NCBI RefSeq assembly: GCF_003944795.1
Contig: NZ_RWBG01000001.1
Location: forward strand, 434,001 to 498,000
Reading direction: 5' to 3'
Source: Mangrovimonas spongiae
GTDB lineage: Bacteria > Bacteroidota > Bacteroidia > Flavobacteriales > Flavobacteriaceae
Length of the DNA: 64,000 nt
The notes under the pieces are model-generated. The model was not told the origin of the DNA. It saw only the letters and a list, made by a program, of their open reading frames with translations, and searched no databases. The translations under genes and the position numbers were made by a program. Below, in pieces: positions 11,277 to 20,243 of this stretch. Positions within the stretch are counted from its first letter, which is position 1. Every line of letters begins with the position of its first letter.

Positions 11277-11330
11277 TAACTTTCCGGATCATTAAAATAG
11301 TCCAGTTTTAAAACTATGAATGGTCCGGTT
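11277..11330. promoter_or_regulatory. Divergent control region with three TCCRG direct repeats
   Basis: TCCGG (11283), TCCAG (11301) and TCCGG (11324) occur in the same orientation, 18 and 23 bp apart, the last inside the start of the MocR-like gene. Each sits near an AAA-rich tract. MocR-family regulators commonly bind direct repeats, so these are candidate operator half-sites; a near-match -7 element, TAACTTTC, overlaps the first. The assignment is inferred. Confidence 0.35.
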
Positions 11331-12806
11331 GAAACTTTATTAAAACGCTTAATTTTTTTCGAAAAAACACAACCCACAGCGGTTTATATTCAAATAGCAC
11401 AACAAATTATTAATGCAATCCAGCGAGGCTATTTAATTGAAGGTACAGTCTTGCCTGGAACACGTAAATTTGGGGAGTTACTATCAATTAACAGAAATAC
11501 AGCTGTAGCTGTTTATGAAGAATTAGCATCGCAAGGTTGGGTAGATATTGTTCCTAATAAAGGAACGTTTGTACTTCTTCCAGAAAAAAGAACAGCAACA
11601 ATAAAAGCGACAACACATGGAATAGATCACGTAAGAGATTATCCTAAAAAAGCAGGATTTCCTTTTCAATCCTCAATTAATTTAGCCTCTACTCAAGAGT
11701 TTTCAAATTGTACTTATAGTGTTAACGATGGGCAACCCGATTTACGGTTACACCCTACGCATCAATTTTCGCGTTGGTATAGTGCATCTATGAAACGAAC
11801 AGGATTAATTTCTAAATGGAATAGAGCTGGCGAGCCATCATACAATTTCGGGAAATATTTAAGCAATTATTTAAACGCTACGCGGGGATTTCACATTACG
11901 CCCAACAATATTATGAGTACGCGAAGTACCGAAATGAGCTTGTATATTGTGTCGCAATTATTAATAAAGCCCAACGATATTGTATTGGTAGCAGATTTAA
12001 GTCATTTTGAATCGAATATGATTTTTCAACAAGCGGGAGCTACAGTAAAAACCATTCCTGTTGATGCTCATGGCATTAATGTCGATTTTATAAAAACACA
12101 TTTTACAAAAGGCAACATACGATGTGTTTATGTTTGTGCACATAGGCATTATCCAACAACGGTAACGTTAAGTGCCGAGCGCCGTTTAAAACTGCTACAG
12201 TTAGCAAAAGCTTATAAGTTTGCTATTATAGAAGATGATTACGATTACGATTTTCAGTTTGAAGGATCTGCCATGCAGCCTATGGCAAGTTCCGACGCAT
12301 ATGGCATGGTTATCTATTTAGGAAAGTTAGGGCAATCGTTGTTTCCTAGTTTTCAAATAGGATTTGTTGTTGCTCCAGAGTATATAATTAATGAAGCTAA
12401 AAATTATTTACAGATATTAGATAAGCAGGGTGATTTAATACAAAAGCAAATGCTTTCCGAGCTTATTGCCGAAGGTGAAATACACCGTTTAATTAAAAAA
12501 AACAGCACCGTTTATAAACAACGATTAGATTATTTGTGCGATTGCCTTAAAAAGTATTTCAAAACAAAAATGGTATGGCAAAAACCCTCCGGCGGATTAG
12601 CCATTTGGTTGCATTTCACCCCGAGAATATCGCTTATAAAATTAGCCGAAAAAGCAAAACATTACGATTTATTGTTGCCGAAAACTATCTTGTATCACGA
12701 TAAAAATACGTGTGCCATTAGGTTTGGTTTTGGGCATTTAAATGAAGAAGAAATTAAAGAGGTGATTAAAAAATTGCAACAGGCTTATAATGATATTGTA
12801 GATTAA
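11316..12806 (+). CDS. MocR/GntR-family regulator with degenerate PLP-binding site
   Basis: 496 residues: an N-terminal winged helix (about 20-90, YIQIAQQIINAIQRGYLIEG...LPGTRKFGELLSINRNTAVAVYEELASQGWV) fused to a fold-type I aminotransferase-like domain (about 125-490). Family landmarks remain: HRHYPTTVTLSAERR, IIEDDYDYDFQFEG and IRFGFGHLNEEEI. The segment that normally holds the PLP Schiff-base lysine (canonical GTFSK..LFP..R.GY) reads GKLGQSLFPSFQIGF, so the lysine is Gln340 and the phosphate-binding arginine is Gln347. It probably cannot hold PLP as an internal aldimine. It is divergent from the BtuB-like receptor and presumably controls it. The family call is secure; the target is inferred. 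Confidence 0.88.
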   Translation: MNGPVETLLKRLIFFEKTQPTAVYIQIAQQIINAIQRGYLIEGTVLPGTRKFGELLSINRNTAVAVYEELASQGWVDIVPNKGTFVLLPEKRTATIKATTHGIDHVRDYPKKAGFPFQSSINLASTQEFSNCTYSVNDGQPDLRLHPTHQFSRWYSASMKRTGLISKWNRAGEPSYNFGKYLSNYLNATRGFHITPNNIMSTRSTEMSLYIVSQLLIKPNDIVLVADLSHFESNMIFQQAGATVKTIPVDAHGINVDFIKTHFTKGNIRCVYVCAHRHYPTTVTLSAERRLKLLQLAKAYKFAIIEDDYDYDFQFEGSAMQPMASSDAYGMVIYLGKLGQSLFPSFQIGFVVAPEYIINEAKNYLQILDKQGDLIQKQMLSELIAEGEIHRLIKKNSTVYKQRLDYLCDCLKKYFKTKMVWQKPSGGLAIWLHFTPRISLIKLAEKAKHYDLLLPKTILYHDKNTCAIRFGFGHLNEEEIKEVIKKLQQAYNDIVD

Positions 12807-12859
12807 AATTATTGTTTTTCGATAATTTTTATATATTTGTTATCGAAAAACAATAATTT
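12806..12859. promoter_or_regulatory. Perfect 20-bp inverted repeat enclosing the promoter of the DUF2975/HTH cassette
   Basis: The left arm AAATTATTGTTTTTCGATAA (12806-12825) is the exact reverse complement of the right arm at 12840-12859, with a 14-bp spacer. The spacer ends in TATATTTG (12832-12839), an exact -7 element, and a TTG at 12812-12814 inside the left arm fits the -33 element with 17 bp between. The right arm ends at the base before the ATG. This looks like an operator through which the HTH protein of the cassette represses its own operon; that link is inferred. Confidence 0.75.
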
Positions 12860-13369
12860 ATGAAAACTATCAAGCTTCTTAAAACAGCCATTGATATTTA
12901 TTATTACTTGATGTTAATGGCTTTAGTCTTTGGTGTAATAACCTTGCCTATTTTGCTATTTACTAATCAAAGCTATCAAGTTAATATATTTGATTCGGAA
13001 CCAATTGATTTGGGTATGCTAGACACCTTGGAGACATTAATAATTGTGGTTTCCATGATTGCGGTATTGGGCATTTACTTTGTCGCGATACGTTTAATAA
13101 AGCAAACGGTTAATATCATGTCGTATGGCAATTATTTTTCAGATGATGTAATAATAAATTTAAAAAAGATAGGCCAGCTATTTATTGTCTGTGCCTTTGG
13201 TTTTTCAGTATTAAAACTCCTTATAAATCTTGTGCTATTTAGCCAATTTTCAATAAACATAAATTCAACATTTATGATATTCTTGATTATGGGGCTTTTT
13301 ATGATGTTTTTAAGTGAGGCTTTTGCTTCGGCAAAACAAATGAAAGATGAAAATAACTTAACGATATAA
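12860..13369 (+). CDS. DUF2975-type four-helix membrane protein (first copy)
   Basis: 169 residues with four hydrophobic segments (about 15-35, 55-78, 108-130, 138-160) and the family layout in which helix 2 is followed by IRLIKQTVNIMSYGNYFSDDVIINLKKIGQLF. The C-terminus KDENNLTI matches that of the next protein (KKENDLTI), so the two are tandem paralogues. DUF2975 proteins are often encoded with a small Cro/CI-type HTH protein, as here. The biochemical role is unknown. The next gene starts after a 2-base gap (TAATTATG), implying coupled translation. Confidence 0.8.
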   Translation: MKTIKLLKTAIDIYYYLMLMALVFGVITLPILLFTNQSYQVNIFDSEPIDLGMLDTLETLIIVVSMIAVLGIYFVAIRLIKQTVNIMSYGNYFSDDVIINLKKIGQLFIVCAFGFSVLKLLINLVLFSQFSININSTFMIFLIMGLFMMFLSEAFASAKQMKDENNLTI

Positions 13370-13371
13370 TT

Positions 13372-13848
13372 ATGAAAAAGGTGAAAATTTTATATACCGT
13401 GATTTTTATTAGTATAGTTTTATATATTATTCATTTTATAATGAATACATTCTTGATGTATTATAAACCTGAATTTTTAAACTTTCCTAAAACATTTTAT
13501 TCTCAATTTATTTTTGGGTATTATACTCAGTTTGTGAGTTTATTTTTTTCAATACTAACATTTATTGCATTGTTTTATGTTAAATCTGGTTTAGGCGTAA
13601 TTATTAAAGAAGGTTTCTTTAATGCTAAATGTTCTAAACAATTTAAAATTTCAGGCAACATATTTCTAATTACAGGTAGTTTAAGTTTTTTATGGTATTT
13701 ACTACTCCTTTTTTATTCTAAAGGGAAAATGCCAATTAGTGGTGCTTCAGATGTGTTATTAATTATTATTGGTTTAGGAATGTTAGTAATAACAGACATT
13801 GTTAAAAACGGACATTTAATAAAAAAAGAAAACGATTTAACCATATAA
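13372..13848 (+). CDS. DUF2975-type membrane protein (second copy)
   Basis: 158 residues with four predicted membrane helices (about 7-28, 48-70, 95-118, 127-146). It keeps the segment between helices 2 and 3, KSGLGVIIKEGFFNAKCSKQF, where the first copy has a similar F(S/N) turn. It is diverged from its neighbour and is recognised mainly by layout, shared C-terminus and position. It lies in the same operon, 2 bases after the first copy and 2 bases before the HTH gene, with an identical TAATTATG junction at each side. Function unknown. Confidence 0.7.
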   Translation: MKKVKILYTVIFISIVLYIIHFIMNTFLMYYKPEFLNFPKTFYSQFIFGYYTQFVSLFFSILTFIALFYVKSGLGVIIKEGFFNAKCSKQFKISGNIFLITGSLSFLWYLLLLFYSKGKMPISGASDVLLIIIGLGMLVITDIVKNGHLIKKENDLTI

Positions 13849-13850
13849 TT

Positions 13851-14057
13851 ATGCCGATACAAATAAATTTAGATGCTGTATTGGAAAAACGGGGCATGAA
13901 AAGTAACGAACTAGCAGACATTATTGGCATTACAACAGCCAACCTTTCTATATTAAAAACAGGAAAGGCAAAAGCAGTGCGTTTTTCAACACTAGAGGCC
14001 ATTTGTAAGGCATTAGATTGTCAACCAGCAGATATTTTAGAGTATGTTCCAGACTAA
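13851..14057 (+). CDS. Small Cro/CI (XRE) family HTH regulator, YozG-like
   Basis: 68 residues that are almost entirely one helix-turn-helix domain: LDAVLEKRGMKSNELADIIGITTANLSILKTGKAKAVRFSTLEAICKALDCQPADILEY. This pattern (R-M-K-x-x-x-L-A-x-x-x-G-I-T-x-x-N-L-S-x-L-x-x-G-K-A) is the YozG-type regulator linked to DUF2975 genes in many bacteria. It is the third gene of the cassette, and the perfect inverted repeat over the operon promoter is its likely binding site, giving negative autoregulation. Confidence 0.88.
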   Translation: MPIQINLDAVLEKRGMKSNELADIIGITTANLSILKTGKAKAVRFSTLEAICKALDCQPADILEYVPD

Positions 14058-14142
14058 TTTTACTATGTTACTTCTCATAGCTTAATATCTAAGCTGTTAA
14101 AATCTTTCTATTATCTTCTCCTATTTTAGCCCAACTCTTTTT

Positions 14143-14150
14143 TAATTTTG
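14143..14150 (+). promoter_or_regulatory. -7 promoter element for umuCD
   Basis: TAATTTTG matches TAnnTTTG, 28 bp before the umuC ATG at 14179. I see no LexA-type palindrome in this 121-bp gap. Confidence 0.45.
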
Positions 14151-14178
14151 TGTTGTTTATTGCTAATAGTTCACTGTT

Positions 14179-15438
14179 ATGTACGCCTTAGTAGATTGTA
14201 ATAATTTTTATGCGTCTTGCGAACGGGTTTTTAATCCAAACTTGCAAGGGCAACCAGTGGCTATTTTAAGCAATAACGATGGCTGTGTCATTTCTCGTAG
14301 CGACGAAGCAAAAACATTAGGACTACCCATGGGAGCGCCTATTTTTAAATGGGAAGCGTTCTGTAAACAAAATAACATTCACATCTTTTCGTCTAATTAT
14401 CCATTGTATGGCGATATGAGTAGCCGGGTTATGAGCATTCTTAAACAATTTACTCCAGATGTTGAAGTGTATAGTATAGACGAAGCCTTTTTGCAATTTA
14501 AAGGATTTCAATATTACGATTTTAACGATTATGGTACCCAAATGCGCCGTCGTATTTTAAAATGGACAGGCATTCCAACCTGTGTAGGTATTGCTCCTAC
14601 AAAAGCATTAAGTAAAGTGGCTAATAAAATAGCGCGTAAATTTCCAAATGAAACAAATGGTGTGTATGTAATTAACTCTGAAACCAAACGGATAAAAGCG
14701 CTAAAATGGCTTAAAATTGAAGATGTTTGGGGTATAGGTCGTCGTTTAGCAAAACGTTTAAAAGCAAAAGGATGCGATACGGCGTTTGATTTCACGCAAC
14801 TTTCTAATGACTGGGTTCGTAAGAACTTTTCTATTACCGAATTAAAATTAAAAAACGACTTAGAAGGTGTTCCTAGCATTCAGTTAGATGAGGTTACCAA
14901 TAAAAGAGCTATTGCCACAACACGAAGTTTCGAGTACACGTTTTCAGATATAGACAATATTAAAGAACGTGTGTCTACCTTTGCGACAAGTTGTGCCGAA
15001 AAATTGCGTAAGCAGCAATCTAGTTGTTATATGATATTAGTAACTTTAAGCAGTGATAGGCATAAAAAAGAAACGCAACAACATCGCACGAGTAAAATGG
15101 TTCATCTAGCGTATCCAACAGATTCAACATTAATTATTAGTAGTCAAGCTGTAAAAGCGGCAATAAGTATGTTTAAATCTGGTATAAAATATAAACGCGC
15201 AGGTGTTATTGTTATGGGATTAGTGCCAAATAATAATTATCAATTACATTTGTTTGAGCATGAAAACCCTAAACACAAACCATTAATGCTGGCTATAGAT
15301 AAGCTAAATGAAAAATATAAAGACTATAAAATAAAATTAGGTAATCAGGATTTAGAGCGCACTTGGAAAATGCGCCAAGAGCGGTTATCTTTAAAATACA
15401 CAACAAATATCAACCAAATAATAACAGTAAAATGCTAG
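14179..15438 (+). CDS. umuC: Y-family DNA polymerase, UmuC-type (Pol V catalytic subunit)
   Basis: 419 residues, the normal UmuC length. Catalytic motifs are intact: ALVDCNNFYASCERVF (first metal Asp), SIDEAFLQF (Asp-Glu pair) and GIAPTKALSKVANKIAR, then the helix-hairpin-helix region (IEDVWGIGRRLAKRLKAKG) and the little-finger domain. It copies past DNA lesions with low fidelity. The stop overlaps the umuD start by 7 bp (ATGCTAG), so translation is coupled. The order umuC-umuD is the reverse of the enterobacterial operon. Damage control is expected but no operator is seen. Confidence 0.93.
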   Translation: MYALVDCNNFYASCERVFNPNLQGQPVAILSNNDGCVISRSDEAKTLGLPMGAPIFKWEAFCKQNNIHIFSSNYPLYGDMSSRVMSILKQFTPDVEVYSIDEAFLQFKGFQYYDFNDYGTQMRRRILKWTGIPTCVGIAPTKALSKVANKIARKFPNETNGVYVINSETKRIKALKWLKIEDVWGIGRRLAKRLKAKGCDTAFDFTQLSNDWVRKNFSITELKLKNDLEGVPSIQLDEVTNKRAIATTRSFEYTFSDIDNIKERVSTFATSCAEKLRKQQSSCYMILVTLSSDRHKKETQQHRTSKMVHLAYPTDSTLIISSQAVKAAISMFKSGIKYKRAGVIVMGLVPNNNYQLHLFEHENPKHKPLMLAIDKLNEKYKDYKIKLGNQDLERTWKMRQERLSLKYTTNINQIITVKC

Positions 15439-15872
15439 CTAAGAAATCTACAAACCTAACTTTTTTTCTACCAGATACTAGTAATAGTGAAGGTGCCATT
15501 TTTTTCGATTCTGGTATCTCGGCAGGATTTCCATCGCCAGCAGACGATTTTAAAGAAGAACGTTTATCGTTAGATAGTGAGTTAATAAAAAACAAAGAAG
15601 CTACATTTTTTGCAAGAGTTAGTGGGCAAAGTATGATAGATGCAGGTTTAGATGATAACGATTTATTAGTAATAGATAGAAGCCTACAACCAGAAAACGA
15701 TAAAATTGCGGTTTGTTTTTTAGATGGGGAGTTTACCGTAAAACGTTTAAAAGTAGAAAAAGATGGACTTTGGTTGTTACCAGCTAATAAAAACTATAAA
15801 CCTATAAAAATTTCCCCCGAAAACGAATTTGTCATTTGGGGAATTGTTACAAATGTTATAAAAAAGCTATAA
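15432..15872 (+). CDS. umuD: UmuD-like S24 autoprotease
   Basis: The chosen ATG at 15432 overlaps the umuC stop; an upstream in-frame ATG at 15363 would add 23 residues translated from umuC sequence and is unlikely. 146 residues. Cleavage site A31-G32 (GISAGFPSP), nucleophile Ser67 in SGQSMIDAG and general base Lys104 in FTVKRL are all present, as in UmuD/LexA peptidases. RecA-promoted self-cleavage yields the active partner of UmuC. There is no DNA-binding domain, so it is not a LexA repressor. Confidence 0.92.
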   Translation: MLAKKSTNLTFFLPDTSNSEGAIFFDSGISAGFPSPADDFKEERLSLDSELIKNKEATFFARVSGQSMIDAGLDDNDLLVIDRSLQPENDKIAVCFLDGEFTVKRLKVEKDGLWLLPANKNYKPIKISPENEFVIWGIVTNVIKKL

Positions 15873-15919
15873 CATTAGAGATCAATTAAAAAAGACTATC
15901 TTACAACAAATTAAAAAGA

Positions 15920-17572
15920 ATGACTGAGCAAAAAAACTACAATAAAGCACTGTATACATTAGTTACAGTGTTTTTCTTTTGGGGCTTTATCGCGGCATCT
16001 AATGGCGTATTTATCCCTTTTTGTAAAACCTATTTCAATATCGATCAGTTTCAATCTCAATTAGTAGACTTTGCATTTTATGGGGCTTACTATTTTGGAG
16101 CCTTGTTCTTATTTGTTGTATCAAATACATTAGGCAGGGACATTATGAATAGTTGGGGGTATAAAAATGGTATTATTTATGGGTTATTGTTAAGTTGTTT
16201 AGGGGCTGTAGCCATGTATCCTGCCATTAATGGCGCTAGTCCTGGCGATTCTAATGTGTTTTATTATGTGCTTATAGCGTTGTTTGTTGTTGGCTTAGGG
16301 TTCTCTTTACAGCAAACGGCAGCCAATCCATTTGCCATTGCTTTAGGCGATCCAGAAAAAGGAGCACATCGTTTAAATTTGGCTGGTGGTGTAAATTCTT
16401 TCGGAACTACCATAGGCCCAATTGTTATTGCACTTATTTTATTTGGTTCTACACCAAAAACGGGAGCCGAATTAAAACAAATGATAGACAATCACGAGAT
16501 TTCATTATCAACCATACAGTATCTTTATTTAGCTGTGGGCGGATTATTTCTTTTGGCAGCAGCATTATTTTACTTTTCAAAAAAATTACCACAAGCTAAA
16601 GCCAATCCCGAAATAATAAAAGCGCCTAACGCAGTTAAATCATTATCTATAATGACGGTTTTATTAGTCATTTGTTTCTATTTTATTTTTGATCAATATA
16701 CAGGAATACCAAATAACGATTTTATTTTAAAGTTATCCATTTTAGGTTTAGTCTCTGTAGTAAGTGTTTTATTAATCTCTAACTATTTAGCAAAGAAGAA
16801 TAGTGAAGGTTGGGGCGCTATGCGTTTTCCGCAACTTGTATTAGGAATGTTAGCTATCTTTACTTACGTAGGCGTAGAAGTTACTATTCAAAGTAATTTG
16901 GGTGAGTTGCTCAAGTTTGTAACACATACAATTGATGGTGTTTCCTTTAATGCTTTAGGCTTAAAAGCGATGAACGATTCTGAAATTGCACCCTTAATTT
17001 CCTTGTATTGGGGTGGATTAATGATTGGGCGTTGGGCTGGAGCGATAACGGTGTTTAATCCTTCTAATACACTAAAAACATGGTTATATATCCTAGTGCC
17101 TTATGTGGCTTTTGGTGTGGTGCTTTTTGTAAATTATATTACAGGATTTAATGTGTCTAACTTATTTTTATTTGCCGTTTGTATTGCTATTCAAATAGGT
17201 GGTTTTTTCTTAGGCAAAGACAAACCAGCTTTAACCTTAAAAATATTTGGGCTATTAGGACTTCTTGCTGTGTTAATAGGTATGTTTACTAGTGGTTATG
17301 TGGCTTTGTTTGCCTTTATTAGCGGCGGGTTGTTTTGTTCCATTATGTGGCCTTGTATTTTTGCTTTAAGTATAAAGGGACTAGGGAAATACACCTCACA
17401 AGGCTCTGCGTTTTTAATTATGATGATTTTAGGCGGCGCAATAATTCCACCATTGCAAGGAAAACTGGCCGATATTATAGGAATATTACCTTCTTATTGG
17501 ATAGCGGCTTTATGCTTTGTTTATTTAGCTTTTTTCGCCCAAAGAGTAGGTGTTATTACTAAGGAGATTTAG
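15920..17572 (+). CDS. Sugar-type MFS transporter (FucP/GluP-like)
   Basis: 550 residues of mostly transmembrane helices. The opening [21 protein letters not shown] and the [38 protein letters not shown] block are hallmarks of the FHS (fucose-galactose-glucose:H+ symporter) family. It is about 120 residues longer than FucP; the extra hydrophobic stretch lies in the middle (about 240-330), as in some Bacteroidota members. Predicted to import a hexose across the inner membrane. No sugar genes flank it, so the substrate is open. Its 3' end overlaps the convergent next gene by 14 bp. Confidence 0.85.
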   Translation: MTEQKNYNKALYTLVTVFFFWGFIAASNGVFIPFCKTYFNIDQFQSQLVDFAFYGAYYFGALFLFVVSNTLGRDIMNSWGYKNGIIYGLLLSCLGAVAMYPAINGASPGDSNVFYYVLIALFVVGLGFSLQQTAANPFAIALGDPEKGAHRLNLAGGVNSFGTTIGPIVIALILFGSTPKTGAELKQMIDNHEISLSTIQYLYLAVGGLFLLAAALFYFSKKLPQAKANPEIIKAPNAVKSLSIMTVLLVICFYFIFDQYTGIPNNDFILKLSILGLVSVVSVLLISNYLAKKNSEGWGAMRFPQLVLGMLAIFTYVGVEVTIQSNLGELLKFVTHTIDGVSFNALGLKAMNDSEIAPLISLYWGGLMIGRWAGAITVFNPSNTLKTWLYILVPYVAFGVVLFVNYITGFNVSNLFLFAVCIAIQIGGFFLGKDKPALTLKIFGLLGLLAVLIGMFTSGYVALFAFISGGLFCSIMWPCIFALSIKGLGKYTSQGSAFLIMMILGGAIIPPLQGKLADIIGILPSYWIAALCFVYLAFFAQRVGVITKEI

Positions 17573-18101
17573 ATAATTGTTCTTTCCAATTGTCTTTATT
17601 AACCCATTCGTAGGGTTGTTTAACGGCATTTAATAAGTTAATATTTAATTGTTCAGAAAGTTCAAATCCTACGTAAAAGGCATCGGTAATATTTTGTCTT
17701 TCATAAAGCTCGAGATGTCTATTACCATTATACCATAAATTAACTTGGTAGGTATAGTTCCCGTCACTTAATAATTGTTTGAATACAGAAACATAATCGT
17801 AATTTTTTATAGTTTTCCACTTACCAACTTTTACTGGACCAATTTCGTAAGAAGGTTTTAGTTTTGAGTTTTTAAGATCTATATAAATTCGTTTTTGCGA
17901 CGAATATCCAATGGCTATAGGAATTAAATAAAAGCTTATAAATAATTGTTCTGCAAATAATTTAAGGATAGGATTGTTTATAAAAAACTGGAGTATAAAA
18001 GAAAGTAATATAGCAAATGCTCCGGTAAAACATAACGAGGCAATAACAATTTGCCAAAATGGTCTATTTCTTTCTGAAACAATAATGTCATCATTTTTCA
18101 T
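17559..18101 (-). CDS. Conserved-looking small membrane protein of unknown function
   Basis: 180 residues with two adjacent hydrophobic helices (about 15-40 and 48-66), followed by a soluble, beta-rich domain ([29 protein letters not shown]...[13 protein letters not shown]). This resembles a two-helix hairpin plus PH-like fold, but I do not recognise the family. It overlaps the end of the MFS gene in antisense (14 bp) and starts 78 bp downstream of the atpC stop, beyond a terminator, so it needs its own promoter. Confidence 0.7.
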   Translation of the reverse strand: MKNDDIIVSERNRPFWQIVIASLCFTGAFAILLSFILQFFINNPILKLFAEQLFISFYLIPIAIGYSSQKRIYIDLKNSKLKPSYEIGPVKVGKWKTIKNYDYVSVFKQLLSDGNYTYQVNLWYNGNRHLELYERQNITDAFYVGFELSEQLNINLLNAVKQPYEWVNKDNWKEQLSKSP

Positions 18102-18127
18102 ATGACATAAAAGTAGGCATAAAAATG

Positions 18128-18165
18128 AAAAAAGCCCGATAAATGACTTATCGAGCTTTTTTATC
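18128..18165 (-). terminator. Intrinsic terminator of atpDC
   Basis: Read on the minus strand, GCTCGATAA pairs with TTATCGGGC (one T-G wobble) around a GTCAT loop, followed by a T-run. It lies just past the atpC stop. Confidence 0.8.
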
Positions 18166-18179
18166 TGTGAGTTTATTCT

Positions 18180-18473
18180 TTAATCTGCTAAAATAATTAC
18201 TTTGTTATCTTTCATTTCAATGGTTCCAGAAGTGATTTCAACAGTTAATACCTTGTTATCTGCTTTTTGAGGCACAATACTAGCATGTAAATCATCTAAC
18301 ACCAAGTGACTTTGAGAATGTGTGTGAATTTGTATAGTTCCCTTTTTTAGTAGCGATACAATTGGTGCGTGATTATTTAACATTTGAAAATCACCATTTA
18401 CACCTGGTACAACTACAGAATCTATTTCTGAACTAAATAATGTGTCTTCTGGGGATACAACTTCTAAATACAT
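18180..18473 (-). CDS. atpC: ATP synthase F1 subunit epsilon, short form
   Basis: 97 residues, covering only the N-terminal beta-sandwich (MYLEVVSPEDTLFSSEIDSVVVPGVNGDFQMLNNHAPIVSLLKKG). The C-terminal helical hairpin that makes canonical epsilon about 130-140 residues long is absent, so the subunit can couple the rotor but lacks the known autoinhibitory arm. Second gene of a two-gene atpDC operon; in Bacteroidota this pair is commonly apart from the other ATP synthase genes. An unusual 90-bp spacer with a 7-bp tandem repeat separates it from atpD. Confidence 0.93.
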   Translation of the reverse strand: MYLEVVSPEDTLFSSEIDSVVVPGVNGDFQMLNNHAPIVSLLKKGTIQIHTHSQSHLVLDDLHASIVPQKADNKVLTVEITSGTIEMKDNKVIILAD

Positions 18474-18481
18474 TTCTTTTT

Positions 18482-18515
18482 AATTAAGAATTAAGAATTA
18501 AGAATTAAGAATTAA
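18482..18515. repeat. Tandem 7-bp repeat between atpD and atpC
   Basis: AATTAAG occurs four times in a row, followed by a partial fifth copy (AATTAA), giving 34 bp. It lies 9 bp upstream of the atpC ATG, on the 5' side of its ribosome-binding region in the atpDC transcript. Confidence 0.9.
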
Positions 18516-18563
18516 TTTGAAAGTCTTCATTTATAATTCACCATCCATAATTCCGAATTAGTT

Positions 18564-20075
<1,512 letters not shown>

Positions 20076-20133
20076 TTATATGTTTAATATTATGCAATTT
20101 AAATCTTTGAAAACACATCTAGTTTTCGCGCTG

Positions 20134-20141
20134 CAAAGATA
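20134..20141 (-). promoter_or_regulatory. -7 promoter element for atpDC
   Basis: Plus-strand CAAAGATA reads TATCTTTG on the minus strand, an exact TAnnTTTG match. It gives a leader of about 55 nt before the atpD ATG at 20072. Confidence 0.6.
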
Positions 20142-20187
20142 TGTTTTTTAATTTAAATATAAAGTCATTTTTCATGGCTTTTTTAAG

Positions 20188-20222
20188 CATAAAAAAACAC
20201 CTTCGTATTGAAGGTGTTTTAG
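20188..20222 (-). terminator. Intrinsic terminator of the TonB receptor-SGNH operon
   Basis: ACACCTTC (20197-20204) pairs with GAAGGTGT (20210-20217) around a GTATT loop. The A-run at 20191-20197 becomes the T-run on the minus strand. Confidence 0.85.
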
Positions 20223-20243
20223 TTATCTTTTGTAGTGTCTTTC

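Noticed and set aside
11238-11315. Possible cobalamin riboswitch before the BtuB-like receptor
   Set aside because: The gap is 78 bp, far shorter than a cobalamin riboswitch, and no B12-box-like sequence is present.
14079-14095. AGCTTA / TAAGCT hairpin after the HTH gene
   Set aside because: Six-bp stem without a T-run; too weak to call a terminator.
15363-15431. Longer umuD start at 15363
   Set aside because: It would add 23 residues coded by umuC sequence that have no place in the UmuD family; the ATG at 15432 fits the overlap.
12806-15872. Prophage or integrative island around the HTH, DUF2975 and umuCD genes
   Set aside because: No integrase, att repeats, phage structural genes or clear base-composition shift; these genes are common in chromosomes.
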